From: JBKQHQ01 sp052148715
Lineage (GTDB): Bacteria; Pseudomonadota; Alphaproteobacteria; Rhizobiales; Xanthobacteraceae
Direction: 5' to 3'
Length of the DNA: 64,000 nt
NCBI GenBank assembly: GCA_052148715.1
Contig: JBKQHQ010000133.1
Location: 15,353 to 79,352 of the forward strand
A model generated the notes under the pieces. The model had not been told where the DNA came from and searched no databases. It saw only the letters and a list, made by a program, of their open reading frames with translations. Positions 42,977 through 53,500 of this stretch are shown here, piece by piece (position 1 is the stretch's first letter; the number at the start of each line of letters is the position of its first letter). A program made the translations under genes and the position numbers.

Positions 42977-45946
42977 ATGACCGAGGAGAACGTGGAACGG
43001 CGGCTGAGCGCCATTCTCGCCGCCGATATCGCGGGCTACAGCGCGCTCATGGGCGCGGACGAGGCCCGCACCGTGCGTGATCTCAAAGGGCATCAAGCGG
43101 TCGTGCTGCCGATGGTCGGCGAGTGCGCCGGCCGTATCATCGACACCGCCGGTGACGGTTTCCTTGCCGAGTTTTCCAGCGTGGTCAACGCGGTAACATG
43201 CGCCGTCGCTATCCAATCGAAGATGGCGGGGCGCAACGCTGCGATCGAGCCGGAGTGCCGTATGCAATTTCGCATCGGCATCAATATCGGCGAAGTTATG
43301 GTCGACGGAGCCCGCATTTTTGGCGATGGGATCAACGTCGCGGCTCGATTGGAAGCTCTCGCGGAGCCGGGCGGCATCAGTATTTCGAGCAAGGTTTACG
43401 AAGAGATCAGCGGAAGGATTGATCTTGCATGCCAGGATTTGGGTGAGCAGAAACTCAAGAACATTGCGCGGCCGGTGCGGGTCTTCCGGGTACGGCTGGA
43501 CCAGGCAGCGGGAGCAGGGCGTCCGCATGGACCCGAAGGAGCCGGGCTCGACGCCAGGTATTTCGCCTGGCCACCGCAGAGCGATCGCAACCGATCACCT
43601 TATCGCGGCCTACGCCCGCTCGAAGCCGTCGATGCGGGTATTTTCTTCGGCCGCGGTGGGCAAATCCTCGAGGCGCTCGACCGCCTGCGCGGCTTGCGCG
43701 AGGCCGCGCCACCGCGGCTTCTCGTTATTCTTGGCGCCTCCGGGGCGGGCAAATCGTCGTTCTTGCGCGCAGGTCTTTTTCCGCGGATCGCGCGCGACGA
43801 CCGCAATTTTTTACCGTTGCCGATCATCCGGCCCGAGCGGGCGGCGATCTCAGGCGAGACAGGTTTGCTTTCCGCACTCGAGGGCGCATTTGCGGCCGCC
43901 CGGATCACGATAACCCGTGCCGACTTGCGCGTGGCCATCCAAGGAGGCGCCGCCAAGCTCAAGCCGCTACTGCAAGCGCTTGCTGAAAAGGCGACGCCGG
44001 TCGCGCTCGCTACGGAGACCAAGCTGAAGCCACCGGCGTTGATCCTCTCGGTTGATCAGGGGGAGGAGTTGTTCCTTGCCGAGGCAAAGGATGAAGCCCA
44101 TCCCTTTCTCGTCCTTCTGCGTGACCTGCTCAACGATGACGTACCCGCCGTCATGGCCGTTTTCACAATTCGGTCGGATAAGTACGAACGCCTTCAGCTT
44201 TCCCGGGAATTGGAAGGCGTCCACCAAGAGGTGCTGAGCCTGCCCCCCATACCGACAGGTGCCTATGCTGAAGTCATCAAGGGACCAGCACGACGGCTGG
44301 AGGGAACTGAACGCGCGCTCGCCATCGAGGATGTATTGGTCGAGGCACTGCTCACCGACATCGACGCGGGTGATGCGAAGGATGCTCTGCCGTTGCTCGC
44401 CTTCACGTTGGAGCGGCTCTATGACGAGTACCATGCTGGTGGTCATCTCAGACTCTCTCACTACGACGCCATCGGACGGGTGAAAGGTTCGATCGAAGCG
44501 GCGGTCGAGCGGGCATTCAAAGCGGCCGACGCCGACCCAGCGGTCCCGAGGGACCGCGTCGCGCGGTTGGCCTTGCTCCGCCGCGGTCTCATTCCCTGGC
44601 TCGCCGGGATCGATCCCGACGCCGGCGCCCCACGCAGCCGCGTCGCCCGGCTGTCGGAAATCCCGACCGAGGCGCGGCCGCTGCTCCAACACCTCGTCGA
44701 GCAGCGCCTGCTCGCGACGGATGTGACCACTGACACGGGCGAGCCCATCGTCGAGCCGGCGCACGAGGCGCTGCTGCGGCAATGGAGCCTGTTGCAGGGG
44801 TACCTCATAGAAGATGCAGGGTTGCTTGCGGTGCTGGAGGGGGTCAAACGCGGGAGCCGCGATTGGGCGGCGAACAACCGCGGTGCCGCTTGGCTCACGC
44901 ACGCAACGGATAGGCTGGCCGCGGCGGAAAGGCTCACCGCGCGGCCGGATCTCGCGGCCAACCTGGAGCCGACGGACCGAGAGTACCTTTCCGCATGCCG
45001 GAACGCCGAGGCGATGGCGAGAGGGCGGAAGCGGCGTGTGCAGGCTTTCATTTATGTGCTGTTGGTCGGCATGATCGCCGGGCTCTTAGCTTGGATCAAT
45101 CAGGGATATATCAAAGAGCAGTGGAGCTGGTTCACGACCATCCGCCCGTACATGCTGACGCAGGTTCGGCCCCATGTGCTCAGCGTTGAAGCTGAGCGGG
45201 CGCTGAAGCCGCTGCAATCATTCAGGGAATGCGCCCAGGACTGTCCAGAGATGGTAGTCGTTCCGGCGGGCGCGTTCATGATGGGCTCGCCCGTGACGGA
45301 ACGGGGCCGCTACGGCAACGAAGGCCCGCAGCATAGGGTCACGATCGCCAGGCCCTTTGCGGTCTCCAAGTTCGATGTCACCTTCGCCGACTGGGACGCC
45401 TGTGTGTCGATTGGCGGGTGCCCTAAGCTCAGTGACCTGTCCTTCGGACGTAACACCAAGCCGTTGATCAATGTAACCTGGACCGACAGCCAGAAATATG
45501 TGGCGTGGCTCGCCAACATGACCGGCCGGCCCTATCGCCTGCTTACCGAGGCCGAATGGGAATACGCGGCTCGTGCCGGCACCGCGACGGCTTATTATTG
45601 GGGCGAAGCGATCGGCGAGGGGAATGCTAATTGCGTTGGGTGCGGCACCGCGTGGGACAATCTCGAGACCTCACCGGTCGGATCGTTCGCGTCCAATGCC
45701 TTCGGCCTCTACGACATGGCCGGCAACGTCTGGCAGTGGGTGCAGGATTGCTACCATGATGACTACACCGGAGCGCCGACCGATGGTTCGGTGTGGACCG
45801 GCGGCGATTGTAGCCGCCGTATCGTCCGCGGCGGTTCCTGGCTCATCAAGCCTGAGTTCTTGCGCTCGGCCTTCCGAGTCGGAGGTACCACCGACGACCG
45901 CAATAGCGATCTCGGCTTCCGGGTCGCCAGAACGCTTGCCCCGTGA
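42977..45946 (+). CDS. Adenylate cyclase - STAND NTPase - TM - FGE/SUMF1-like fusion
   Basis: A 989-residue multidomain signalling protein. Residues 1-175 form a class III nucleotide cyclase (LAADIAGYSALMGADE and DTAGDGFLAEF carry the metal aspartates; FRIGINIGEV, DGINVAARLEALAEPGG). Residues about 210-660 are a STAND-type NTPase: YRGLRPLEAVDAGIFFGR entry motif, Walker A GASGAGKS at 253-260, Walker B LILSVDQGEEL (Asp360), and a helical part. A TM helix lies at about 688-708. Residues 755-989 form an FGE-sulfatase/SUMF1 fold (MVVVPAGAFMMGS, RLLTEAEWEYAARAG, GLYDMAGNVWQW, RIVRGGSWL, LGFRVAR). The cysteine pair of true formylglycine enzymes is absent, so this domain probably binds rather than modifies. 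The topology places it outside the cytoplasm. Confidence 0.88.
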   Translation: MTEENVERRLSAILAADIAGYSALMGADEARTVRDLKGHQAVVLPMVGECAGRIIDTAGDGFLAEFSSVVNAVTCAVAIQSKMAGRNAAIEPECRMQFRIGINIGEVMVDGARIFGDGINVAARLEALAEPGGISISSKVYEEISGRIDLACQDLGEQKLKNIARPVRVFRVRLDQAAGAGRPHGPEGAGLDARYFAWPPQSDRNRSPYRGLRPLEAVDAGIFFGRGGQILEALDRLRGLREAAPPRLLVILGASGAGKSSFLRAGLFPRIARDDRNFLPLPIIRPERAAISGETGLLSALEGAFAAARITITRADLRVAIQGGAAKLKPLLQALAEKATPVALATETKLKPPALILSVDQGEELFLAEAKDEAHPFLVLLRDLLNDDVPAVMAVFTIRSDKYERLQLSRELEGVHQEVLSLPPIPTGAYAEVIKGPARRLEGTERALAIEDVLVEALLTDIDAGDAKDALPLLAFTLERLYDEYHAGGHLRLSHYDAIGRVKGSIEAAVERAFKAADADPAVPRDRVARLALLRRGLIPWLAGIDPDAGAPRSRVARLSEIPTEARPLLQHLVEQRLLATDVTTDTGEPIVEPAHEALLRQWSLLQGYLIEDAGLLAVLEGVKRGSRDWAANNRGAAWLTHATDRLAAAERLTARPDLAANLEPTDREYLSACRNAEAMARGRKRRVQAFIYVLLVGMIAGLLAWINQGYIKEQWSWFTTIRPYMLTQVRPHVLSVEAERALKPLQSFRECAQDCPEMVVVPAGAFMMGSPVTERGRYGNEGPQHRVTIARPFAVSKFDVTFADWDACVSIGGCPKLSDLSFGRNTKPLINVTWTDSQKYVAWLANMTGRPYRLLTEAEWEYAARAGTATAYYWGEAIGEGNANCVGCGTAWDNLETSPVGSFASNAFGLYDMAGNVWQWVQDCYHDDYTGAPTDGSVWTGGDCSRRIVRGGSWLIKPEFLRSAFRVGGTTDDRNSDLGFRVARTLAP

Positions 45947-46011
45947 ATCCTCGGCTTCTCGGCTCGATCAAACGCGCTCCGCAGGATGTTATTCGTTCGC
46001 AATCAGGTGGC

Positions 46012-47451
46012 TCAGTTGAGCCTATAGCTGAGGCCGACACGGAAGGTCTGGACAGTCACGTTGCCGGAGCTGAAGTTGGCAACGCAGGGCCCGGCCACAA
46101 GACAAGGACCAAGGAAAGAAGCGGTCCACGACGGTGAAGCTGCGTCCGTACCGTTAAATGCGTAGTAGAGATACTCGGCGCGGGCCCGCAACGGGATTGT
46201 CGGCGCCTGCCACTCGATGCCCCCGCCGACGACGTATCCGGCTCGGACGCTGCTGATGGCTGAAGAGGCCTGAATGGTTGAAAAACAAAAGTTCCCGGCA
46301 GGGTCCAGGGGACAAACCGCGCCGGCGCTAAAGTCGAGATCGGCCCAGGCGACGCCCCCTGTTGCATAGAACAGCCAGTTGTCTTGGATGAACCCGGCGC
46401 GAGCACGCAGCGAGGCCATCCAATCCATGTCGGTTTGGAAGGTGAGGTTTGAGCCGGTGATCGGGAAATTAGGCGAAGTGAGGACCGAATTGCTGCTTGT
46501 TTTGATCCCGGACCAAATGAAATCGCCCTCGACACCGACCAGCCACGTCGGCGCAATCTGTAAATTGTAGCCGGCGTGCAGACCCCGGAGAAAACCGGAT
46601 CCTGTCATGCTCACGTTTTGCGAGCCGAATGCCCCGGTGCACTCATCGCAGTTATTGAACGCGACATCGTTGACATCGGCGAATGTGTTGTCCGCGTTTT
46701 GCATCCGGCCACTGCCGATATCGGCCCCGACATAGAAGCCGGTCCAGCTCCACACCGACAGACGTCGCATTGGGCGACTAACCGATCCGGCGGGCCGTAA
46801 CGTGAGTGAAGCCTGAGCAGGCTGGTTCGCGAAATAGGGGAAAGGCACGTCGCTGGCATATCTAGTAACCGGCCCCGTCCACGGCATAGGGCCATCCACC
46901 CGCCCGTTGGCGTAGATGGTGACCGTGGTACCAGGCTGGTCCTGCCAAAGGACCCGGCCACGCACGGTGACGATGCGCACCGTGCCATGCACGAGGGCTA
47001 TGACGATGTATTCTTGCTCGACCAGGAGGTGGAACTCGGTGCCTTTCACCTCGATGGTCGCGACGGGCGTGCTGACTTCGTAGTTCTTTTTGCCCGGTGA
47101 GCCGGTCACGAACCGGAACACGCCGCGACTGGCTTCGATGGCAATCCTCCCGGTGCCGCGATCTGGATTGTAGACGAACCGATTGAGCGTGACTTCCGAC
47201 TTGGGGCCGACGGCGAGATTGGTCTCATCGAGAAACACAAGCTGGGCCTGGCTCTCGTCGCCCGTACGCACGCGCTCATTCAAGAAGAGCGTGGTTCCGG
47301 CGACGATAGGTTGCGTTTCGCTGCCGATGATTCCTTCGACTAGGTTTCGCGCGCTCGCCGCGGAGCCGATATGCGGTTGTGCGAGCGACGCGGTCACGTG
47401 CACCGCACCGGCAATCGCAATTGCCGAGATCAACCAACCGCGCCAGTGCAT
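46012..47451 (-). CDS. FecR-domain / outer-membrane beta-barrel fusion protein
   Basis: A 479-residue exported protein. A signal peptide (WLISAIAIAGAVHVTASLA) is followed by a FecR domain at about 45-160 (LFLNERVRTGDESQAQLVFLDETNLAVG, GVFRFVTGSPGKKNYEVSTPVATIEVKGTEF, VHGTVRI) and, from about 235, an Omp25/31-like 8-strand barrel (WTGFYVGADIGSG, FLRGLHAGYNLQIAPTWLVGVEGDF, WMASLRARAGF, RARAEYLYYAF, FRVGLSYRLN). The terminal residue is Asn, not the usual Phe. ATG 47451 follows GAGGGG by 8 nt; GTG 47469 is possible. Convergent with the cyclase-STAND gene. Confidence 0.85.
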   Translation of the reverse strand: MHWRGWLISAIAIAGAVHVTASLAQPHIGSAASARNLVEGIIGSETQPIVAGTTLFLNERVRTGDESQAQLVFLDETNLAVGPKSEVTLNRFVYNPDRGTGRIAIEASRGVFRFVTGSPGKKNYEVSTPVATIEVKGTEFHLLVEQEYIVIALVHGTVRIVTVRGRVLWQDQPGTTVTIYANGRVDGPMPWTGPVTRYASDVPFPYFANQPAQASLTLRPAGSVSRPMRRLSVWSWTGFYVGADIGSGRMQNADNTFADVNDVAFNNCDECTGAFGSQNVSMTGSGFLRGLHAGYNLQIAPTWLVGVEGDFIWSGIKTSSNSVLTSPNFPITGSNLTFQTDMDWMASLRARAGFIQDNWLFYATGGVAWADLDFSAGAVCPLDPAGNFCFSTIQASSAISSVRAGYVVGGGIEWQAPTIPLRARAEYLYYAFNGTDAASPSWTASFLGPCLVAGPCVANFSSGNVTVQTFRVGLSYRLN

Positions 47452-47656
47452 GAACCAGCCCCTCGTCACCTGGCTGAAGCCAATCAGTCAAGTGACATCC
47501 GCCGACGACACGCGAATCCCCGATCAGGGTACCATTGAATGGCCCGTGCCACTGTAACTTTTTTGCAACGGGGCATAAACTGGTGGCTTCTTGCGGGCCG
47601 GCGGGAGGGATCGATAACTTTTTCACGGCCGAGCCACTGACGCCCGGCAACGCAGC

Positions 47657-49873
47657 TCAAACGCCGAATGTCCGCAGATCCTGGTGCAGCACTCGTAAGC
47701 GCTGGCTCATCTCCTGAGCGAAATACATGAGTAGCTTGCGCGCAATCTGGGGATGGCTGCGCAGGACGTTGTCGAAAGTCTCTCGGGTTAGCTCGTAGGT
47801 CGAGACCTCTTCATCGCAAACGACGGTCGCCGCGCGGCGACCGCCTTCGAGCAGCGCCATCTCACCGACAGTCGTCCCGGCGCTCATGCTGGCGATCCGG
47901 CGCGGGTCGTGCGAGTCGTGCAAGCTCAGCCTGACGCTGACGCTGCCCTTCGTTAAGATCCACATGCGATCGGCCTCCTCGCCTTCGGTACACATCACCG
48001 CCCGCGCAGGAAAATCGCGCGGCGTCAGCAAGGAGCCAAGCACAGCGATCTCCCCCGCATCCAATCCCTTGACGAGGTCATGCGCAGCAAACGAGATCGG
48101 CTCGCTGCGCGGACGCGCTTGCGCGCCAGTGCGGAGCGCCTCCTCCTCCATCCACTCGAGGGCGGTGTCGAGGTCCGGCAACGTCGCGGCGGCTGCGTCG
48201 ACAAATATTGGCGCACCCAGACCGACCTTCGGCACATGGCAAAGCACGAGCTTCTTGCCGCTCTGGCGGCAGCGCGCCATCACACCACCGAGAATGGTGG
48301 CGCCGGTCGTGTCAATGTCGGATATTCCCCGCATATTGAGTAGGATCATGTCGCACTCGGGCAACAGCTCGTTGACCAGACGCGACAGGTCGTCTGCGTT
48401 GCCGAAAAACAGCACGCCTTGCAGCTCCAGTCCCACGCGGCGCGCGCCCGTGCGCCGCAGAATCGCCATGTCATCGGCCGGGCGCGAGCGCTTGGAAAAG
48501 ACCTCATCACCCCGGTAGCGGTTGGCAACAATGGGTCGGCTCATGCGCGCGATGAAGATAAGGCAGGAAAGCGCCACGCCGGCGAGAACTCCCATCACGA
48601 TCGAGCTCATGACTGAGACCAGCATGACAAGAAGGACGACAGACAGGTTTTGCAGCACGGCCCGTCGGTCGATGCCCAGATGCCGGCGGACCGCATCGCC
48701 GAAGAGTTGAAGACTCCAGCGGTCGAATAACTGATACGCCGCGGCGATAAGTATTCCCGAGAGAACGGCGACGGGGATTGCCGCCAGCGCGCGCGAGAGG
48801 AATAGCAAGACGAGGAAAATCAACAACGCGCAGACGATTGGTGCGATCCGCGTTCGTGCGCCGGCACGGTAGGCGGTCACGAGCAGGATCGCTGCCGCGA
48901 GCGAGACAAGGCCGCCCGCAAACGCAGACGCGCAGTTGCCTAGTCCCTGAGCGATCAGGTCGCGCGGCGGCGGACGCGGCGGCAGATTGGCGAGATTCTG
49001 CGCCACGCGGTAAGCGAGCAGCGATTGCAGCGTTGCCACGGTGGCGAGCACGAGGGATACCAGCAAGAGGTGTGACGCCACCGGGAGAATGGCTGCACGT
49101 ATCTCGCCGCTTTGCATCTCGAATAGGGGCGAGGGTGGCGGAAACGCGACGGGCATCGTGCCGATTGTGGGGCCAAGATTGATGGTCGGGAACAGCACCG
49201 GTGCAAAATAGTACACCGCCATCCCAGCGGCGAGACCCGCGACGGAAGCCGGTATCTTCTTGGTGAGGTTGACGAACGCAATCATAAACACGGCGATGCC
49301 CAGCACGAAGGCAAGCATCATTGGCCGCTCGACCGACAGCCACTGGCCGTTGTCGGCTTCGCCAAGCTTGAAGAAGGAGCGCAACTGGCCGAGAATGATC
49401 AGAACCGCCACGCTGTTGATGAACCCGGCAATGACTGGATGCGGTGTGAACTTGATGATTCGTCCGACGTTCAAGAGTCCGAAGAGCACCTGCAGGACGC
49501 CTGTCAGTAGCGCGCAAAGCGAGAGGGCAACGATCACCAGCCGAGGCTCTTTTGCGAATGTCTCATCCTGGACTAAGTATGTGACGAGAGCGGCCGGGAT
49601 GATGGCGATGCTGGCGAGCGGTGCAGTCACAATGAAGGAGGACGTCGCGCATGAGGCGGCCACCACGCCGGCGAGAACGGCCCCGTAAATTCCGCTGACT
49701 GCGCCCTGGCCGAGGAAAGCGCTCCCCAATTGACCAAAAACTAACAGCCCTGCGGCGAGACAGACCGGGAGTGCGACAAGGGCGACCGTTCCCCCTGCGA
49801 TCACCTCTCGGCGCAGGGTAGCCCAGATGGCGGAGAGAGTCGGCCTGGCGAGACCCTTAGTCAGCTCCGTCAT
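47657..49873 (-). CDS. SulP anion transporter with STAS and cyclic-nucleotide-binding domains
   Basis: A 738-residue SLC26/SulP transporter: membrane domain about 15-440 (PVCLAAGLLVFGQLG, PHPVIAGFINSVAVLI, IAQGLGNCASAFAGG), STAS domain about 475-580 (GVLFFGNADDLSRLV, RGISDIDTTGA), then a cNMP-binding domain about 605-725 (FPARAVMCTEGEEADRMWIL; phosphate-binding cassette GEMALLEGGRRAATV with Glu and Arg kept). Likely imports sulfate, bicarbonate or a carboxylate, gated or tuned by cAMP/cGMP. It lies on the same strand as, and upstream of, the FecR-barrel gene (205 nt gap). Confidence 0.9.
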   Translation of the reverse strand: MTELTKGLARPTLSAIWATLRREVIAGGTVALVALPVCLAAGLLVFGQLGSAFLGQGAVSGIYGAVLAGVVAASCATSSFIVTAPLASIAIIPAALVTYLVQDETFAKEPRLVIVALSLCALLTGVLQVLFGLLNVGRIIKFTPHPVIAGFINSVAVLIILGQLRSFFKLGEADNGQWLSVERPMMLAFVLGIAVFMIAFVNLTKKIPASVAGLAAGMAVYYFAPVLFPTINLGPTIGTMPVAFPPPSPLFEMQSGEIRAAILPVASHLLLVSLVLATVATLQSLLAYRVAQNLANLPPRPPPRDLIAQGLGNCASAFAGGLVSLAAAILLVTAYRAGARTRIAPIVCALLIFLVLLFLSRALAAIPVAVLSGILIAAAYQLFDRWSLQLFGDAVRRHLGIDRRAVLQNLSVVLLVMLVSVMSSIVMGVLAGVALSCLIFIARMSRPIVANRYRGDEVFSKRSRPADDMAILRRTGARRVGLELQGVLFFGNADDLSRLVNELLPECDMILLNMRGISDIDTTGATILGGVMARCRQSGKKLVLCHVPKVGLGAPIFVDAAAATLPDLDTALEWMEEEALRTGAQARPRSEPISFAAHDLVKGLDAGEIAVLGSLLTPRDFPARAVMCTEGEEADRMWILTKGSVSVRLSLHDSHDPRRIASMSAGTTVGEMALLEGGRRAATVVCDEEVSTYELTRETFDNVLRSHPQIARKLLMYFAQEMSQRLRVLHQDLRTFGV

Positions 49874-50242
49874 TGGATCACTCCAATCCTTTGCAGCCGT
49901 CTTGGAATTATGGGTGGGTTGTCTGCCCCGCGAGGCCGCGATGAACCGATATCGGCCCCCGCCGACTGGCTTTCGTGGTGCTGTCGGCCTGCATCAAAGT
50001 TTACCTCCCGAAGCGGCCCGCCGTGTTGATCGCATAGAGGACGTCTAACGATGGCACTCCTTGCTTGTCCCGTCACGTCTCCTGGCCGGGCACTGTTGCG
50101 GTAGTGCGGAAATAAGAGCGACGGCCCACCTTGCTCTGCCGATTGAGCGAGCGGGTTTCGCCGTCCCCGCCGTCGCCCGATCCCCTTCCTCTTCGCTGCC
50201 GCCGGCAGCAATCGTCGATGAGTTCGACACTCGCAAATAGCG
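49874..50242. other. Intergenic region upstream of the SulP gene
   Basis: About 370 nt with no supported gene. A minus-strand frame over it continues from the recombinase relic out of frame and shows no protein motif. It should contain the SulP promoter; no clear hexamers are seen. Confidence 0.4.
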
Positions 50243-50407
50243 TCAGATTTCAAACGCTCGCGAAATCGCGATTGGGTCGGACGTTTTTGCGATGCGTAGA
50301 TACCTCGCTGTCGATTCGACCTTCGTGTGACCCAAGATGCGTGCTCCATGCCGGTCGTGCGAGGCATCGAGGCAGTGCAGCAGTAATTCTTGCTTGTCGG
50401 GGCTCAC
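50243..50407 (-). pseudogene. Tyrosine recombinase (integrase) C-terminal relic
   Basis: A 54-codon minus-strand frame, with a stop just upstream (50408-50410), encodes …HGARILGHTKVESTARYLRI…ISRAFEI and ends in TGA at 50243-50245. The LGHTK-STARYL block is the C-terminal signature of phage-type integrases, including the conserved His and the nucleophilic Tyr. The catalytic Arg boxes and the whole N-terminus are missing. It marks an old mobile-element boundary next to the caspase gene. Confidence 0.7.
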
Positions 50408-50572
50408 TCATCGTACCATTCTTGACGGGGAAGGGTCGGCCTCGGCCGTATCCCGGGCGGTTATGGGTCGGCCAAGCGATCAGAACATTGCGGCGCCAAG
50501 GCACGTGCTCGGGCCGCCTGCCGGACTGAGCGCGCGAGCCTGGAAATGTTGAAATAGGGAACACCACAAGAC

Positions 50573-53500
50573 ATGCGTGACGGCTTTTTTACCCGTTGGT
50601 TCGTGAGAGCCGGCGCAGCATTATTCGTGCTCTTTCCGTGCCTTTTCGATCGGCTGAGCGCGGCTCCGCCGGAGGCGGAAAGGATCGAGATCGTTCCTCA
50701 GTTAAGCGCGTCCTTCCCCGCCAGAGTCGACCTCTTCGGTAGTCCGCAGATCGATATTTCGGGCGACGGGAGAGTCCTGGTCACGCGTGCCCTGTCAGCG
50801 CAAGCGGCGATCACGCTTTGGAATGCCGAGAATGGGCATCGGCTGCGTGAGATCGAGATTCCCCAAGGCTACTACGGCCTTTGGCCGATGATGTCGCATG
50901 AGGGAACGCGCTTCGCGCTGAAGCCGTACGGCCTCCTGTATGACACGCCCACGGGAAGGCGCGCGTGGAATCGTTGGGACTTCATTGCGGAAATCTCGGC
51001 CGACGGGCGCTACCTGTTGACCCTCGACCGGCGGGCCTTCAACGAGAAGGAGACGCCGACGCCGGCGCTGCGCGCCGGCCAGATCGTCGATCTGCAAACC
51101 GGAGCCGCGACGCCGCTTCCGCCCGACACCAACCTTTCGGAGGCCGCCGCATGGGCCCTGCCCACCAACAAGTTCCTGCTGCGCAGTCCGCAGGATGTTT
51201 GGCGCGTGATCGATCCGACGGGGGCAAGCCCGACCTTAGTGACGGCGCGCGCGAAGCCCTATCCCGCGCCGCCCGCCGACTTGATCGACAAGCTCTTCAA
51301 TAACGACTCGGCGGAGCTCGTCCGGCTGCAACGTACGGGCTCCGACCTAATCTACGTTCGCGAGCAACCGTCGGGCGTCGAGGTTTATGCACGCAAGCTC
51401 GGCATCGAGCTCAGGGAGAAGGAGTTTCCGCTATTCTCCCCAAACGGCCGCTATATGTTCCGCCGCGACCCGGACCACCGCGGGCATATTCGCATTTGGG
51501 ATCTGGCCGACGCGGCCAAGCCGCAGCTGATCGCGGAGCGTTCCTACCCGGATGAGGCGGATGTGCTGGCTTTTCATCCGACCAAGCCATGGGCGTTCGT
51601 GGCCTTCGCGTCGAGCAAATACGCAAACGGGTACAAGGTTTCCGCGCTGCATCTGCCGGATCTCGAACCGGTCTATGATCTCGGCGAGGCGAGCCTCTCC
51701 GAGGTCAAGCTCAGGCTCGGCGGCTCCGGCCTCGAGGTCGTTGCCGAGCGGGTAGCGGAAAAGCCCGAACCGGCCGGTGCCGACGGCGCAGTGGCTGGCG
51801 AGGCAACCCGCGGCACCATCTTTGGTTTGCGGGAGATTGTCGCCTCTGCGGGGCGCAGCCCGGTGCTGTTCGGACCGGACCAGCCGCTGACCGAGCTCAA
51901 GAGTCCTTCACTCGTCGGAGCGCCTCTTTCGTTCGCGGCAAGCACCATCGCTTTGACCCAGCAAGTGCGCACTTTGCTAGGGTTGACGAAGACCGAGCAG
52001 GCCGACCTCGTCGGCTACGACGCGCGGCGACGAGCGCTGCTGGAAGAGCGGCTCAGGGTCGCGTTCGACGCGCTCGAAAAGGCGCGTGCCGACGGCGGCG
52101 CCGACAAGGTGAAGGAGCTGGAAGCCGAACTGGAATCCCTGCAGCGGGAGAAGGCAACGGTGTTGGCCGGAACCTTGGGTGGTCGCGCCGAAATAGCGCC
52201 GCTCGATCTTGGGCAGCCCTCGTTCAGTTCATCGCCCACGCTGTCGGTACGAACCGTCGAGCCGGCGAACGCCGGCGCTGAGGCCGATGCGGCGGCCGAG
52301 GAGCGGCGCACCGGCTATCAGTTCCGGCCGAAGATGGCGACCGCGACCGGCGACCGGCCAGCGAGCGTGCGCACCTATCCGTTCAAGATCGGCCAACAAG
52401 TGTTCGAGGTCGAACGTCTCGCGGCATCGCCGGGCCGACCGCCGATGTTGCGGCTGCAGGACGAGCGCGTCCGCACGCCGGCGGGCGATTACAATGATGG
52501 TCTGCTCGCCGTGCTCAAGGACGGTGCGGAGATCGTGACCCGGCATCAATCGGGTCAAATCGCGCTCTGGAGCCGCAAGAGCGGCCAGCTGGTGCGGACC
52601 ATCGGTACCGAATGCACGACCAGGAATGTGCAGGAGGCGTTGCGCACGCGAGGCTTTTATAACGGGGCGGCGAATGGCCGGCCGGGCGCCGCCACGAAGG
52701 CTGCGCTCGATCGGCACTTTGCCGACATAGGCGCTCGCCGCGATGAGCTCTTGTTGTCGGAGGAGGACGCGGCCAAGCCGGACGTGCAGGCGCGACTCGG
52801 GCTCAAGGCCTCCCAGTTCAAGGACGAGACCGACCTGATACACTTCGCCTGCCAAACGCTCGGCTTCTTCGGTCATTACACGTCGCCTGAATACGCCGTG
52901 CTGGTGGACGGGTCCGACACGCTTGTTACGGCCGGCGAGGACGGCGTCCAGGTCGCCGATCTCGGCTCGGGACGCATCCTCGGCAGGTCCGTGTTCGGAC
53001 CTGAGATCCATTCGGGCGCAAGGGTGGCCTTTGCGACCCTACCGCTTTCTGGAGCGGGTGAGCCGAAGATCGTGGTGCTCAAGCCGGGACTCCAGCATGT
53101 TCCGCTCCTGCACTGGCCTGACGACGCGCCCGGTCAGAAGGCCGTGCTCATCCTGAATGTCGGGAGCTCCAATGACGCCGTTTTCAGCGGCGGCCTCGCC
53201 GAAGACGGCGAAGTCCGATGGCTGCGCTGGCCGGACCTGGCACCCCTGCCGCGGCGTGAGCTTGCACGTTCCGAGCAAGCGGCTTGGAACACCAATTTCA
53301 AGACGCTCGATGCGCCGGGGTATCAGTTCGAGTTGGGCAAGACGGTATCGCTTGCCGGCGAGCGGGCTTTGACCGTCGATTCGGCCGTCGGTGCTTTCAT
53401 CGTCGGCCGCGCCGCGGCCGACGAAGGCGGATCACGGATCGCGCCCTTTCCGATTTTCACCGACGCCCGCGTGCTCGCTCCGGGGCGCGCGGTCGCGGAG

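Noticed and set aside
45700..45946. Diversity-generating-retroelement variable region at the FGE C-terminus
   Set aside because: FGE-fold C-termini can be such targets, but no reverse transcriptase or template repeat is seen in the window.
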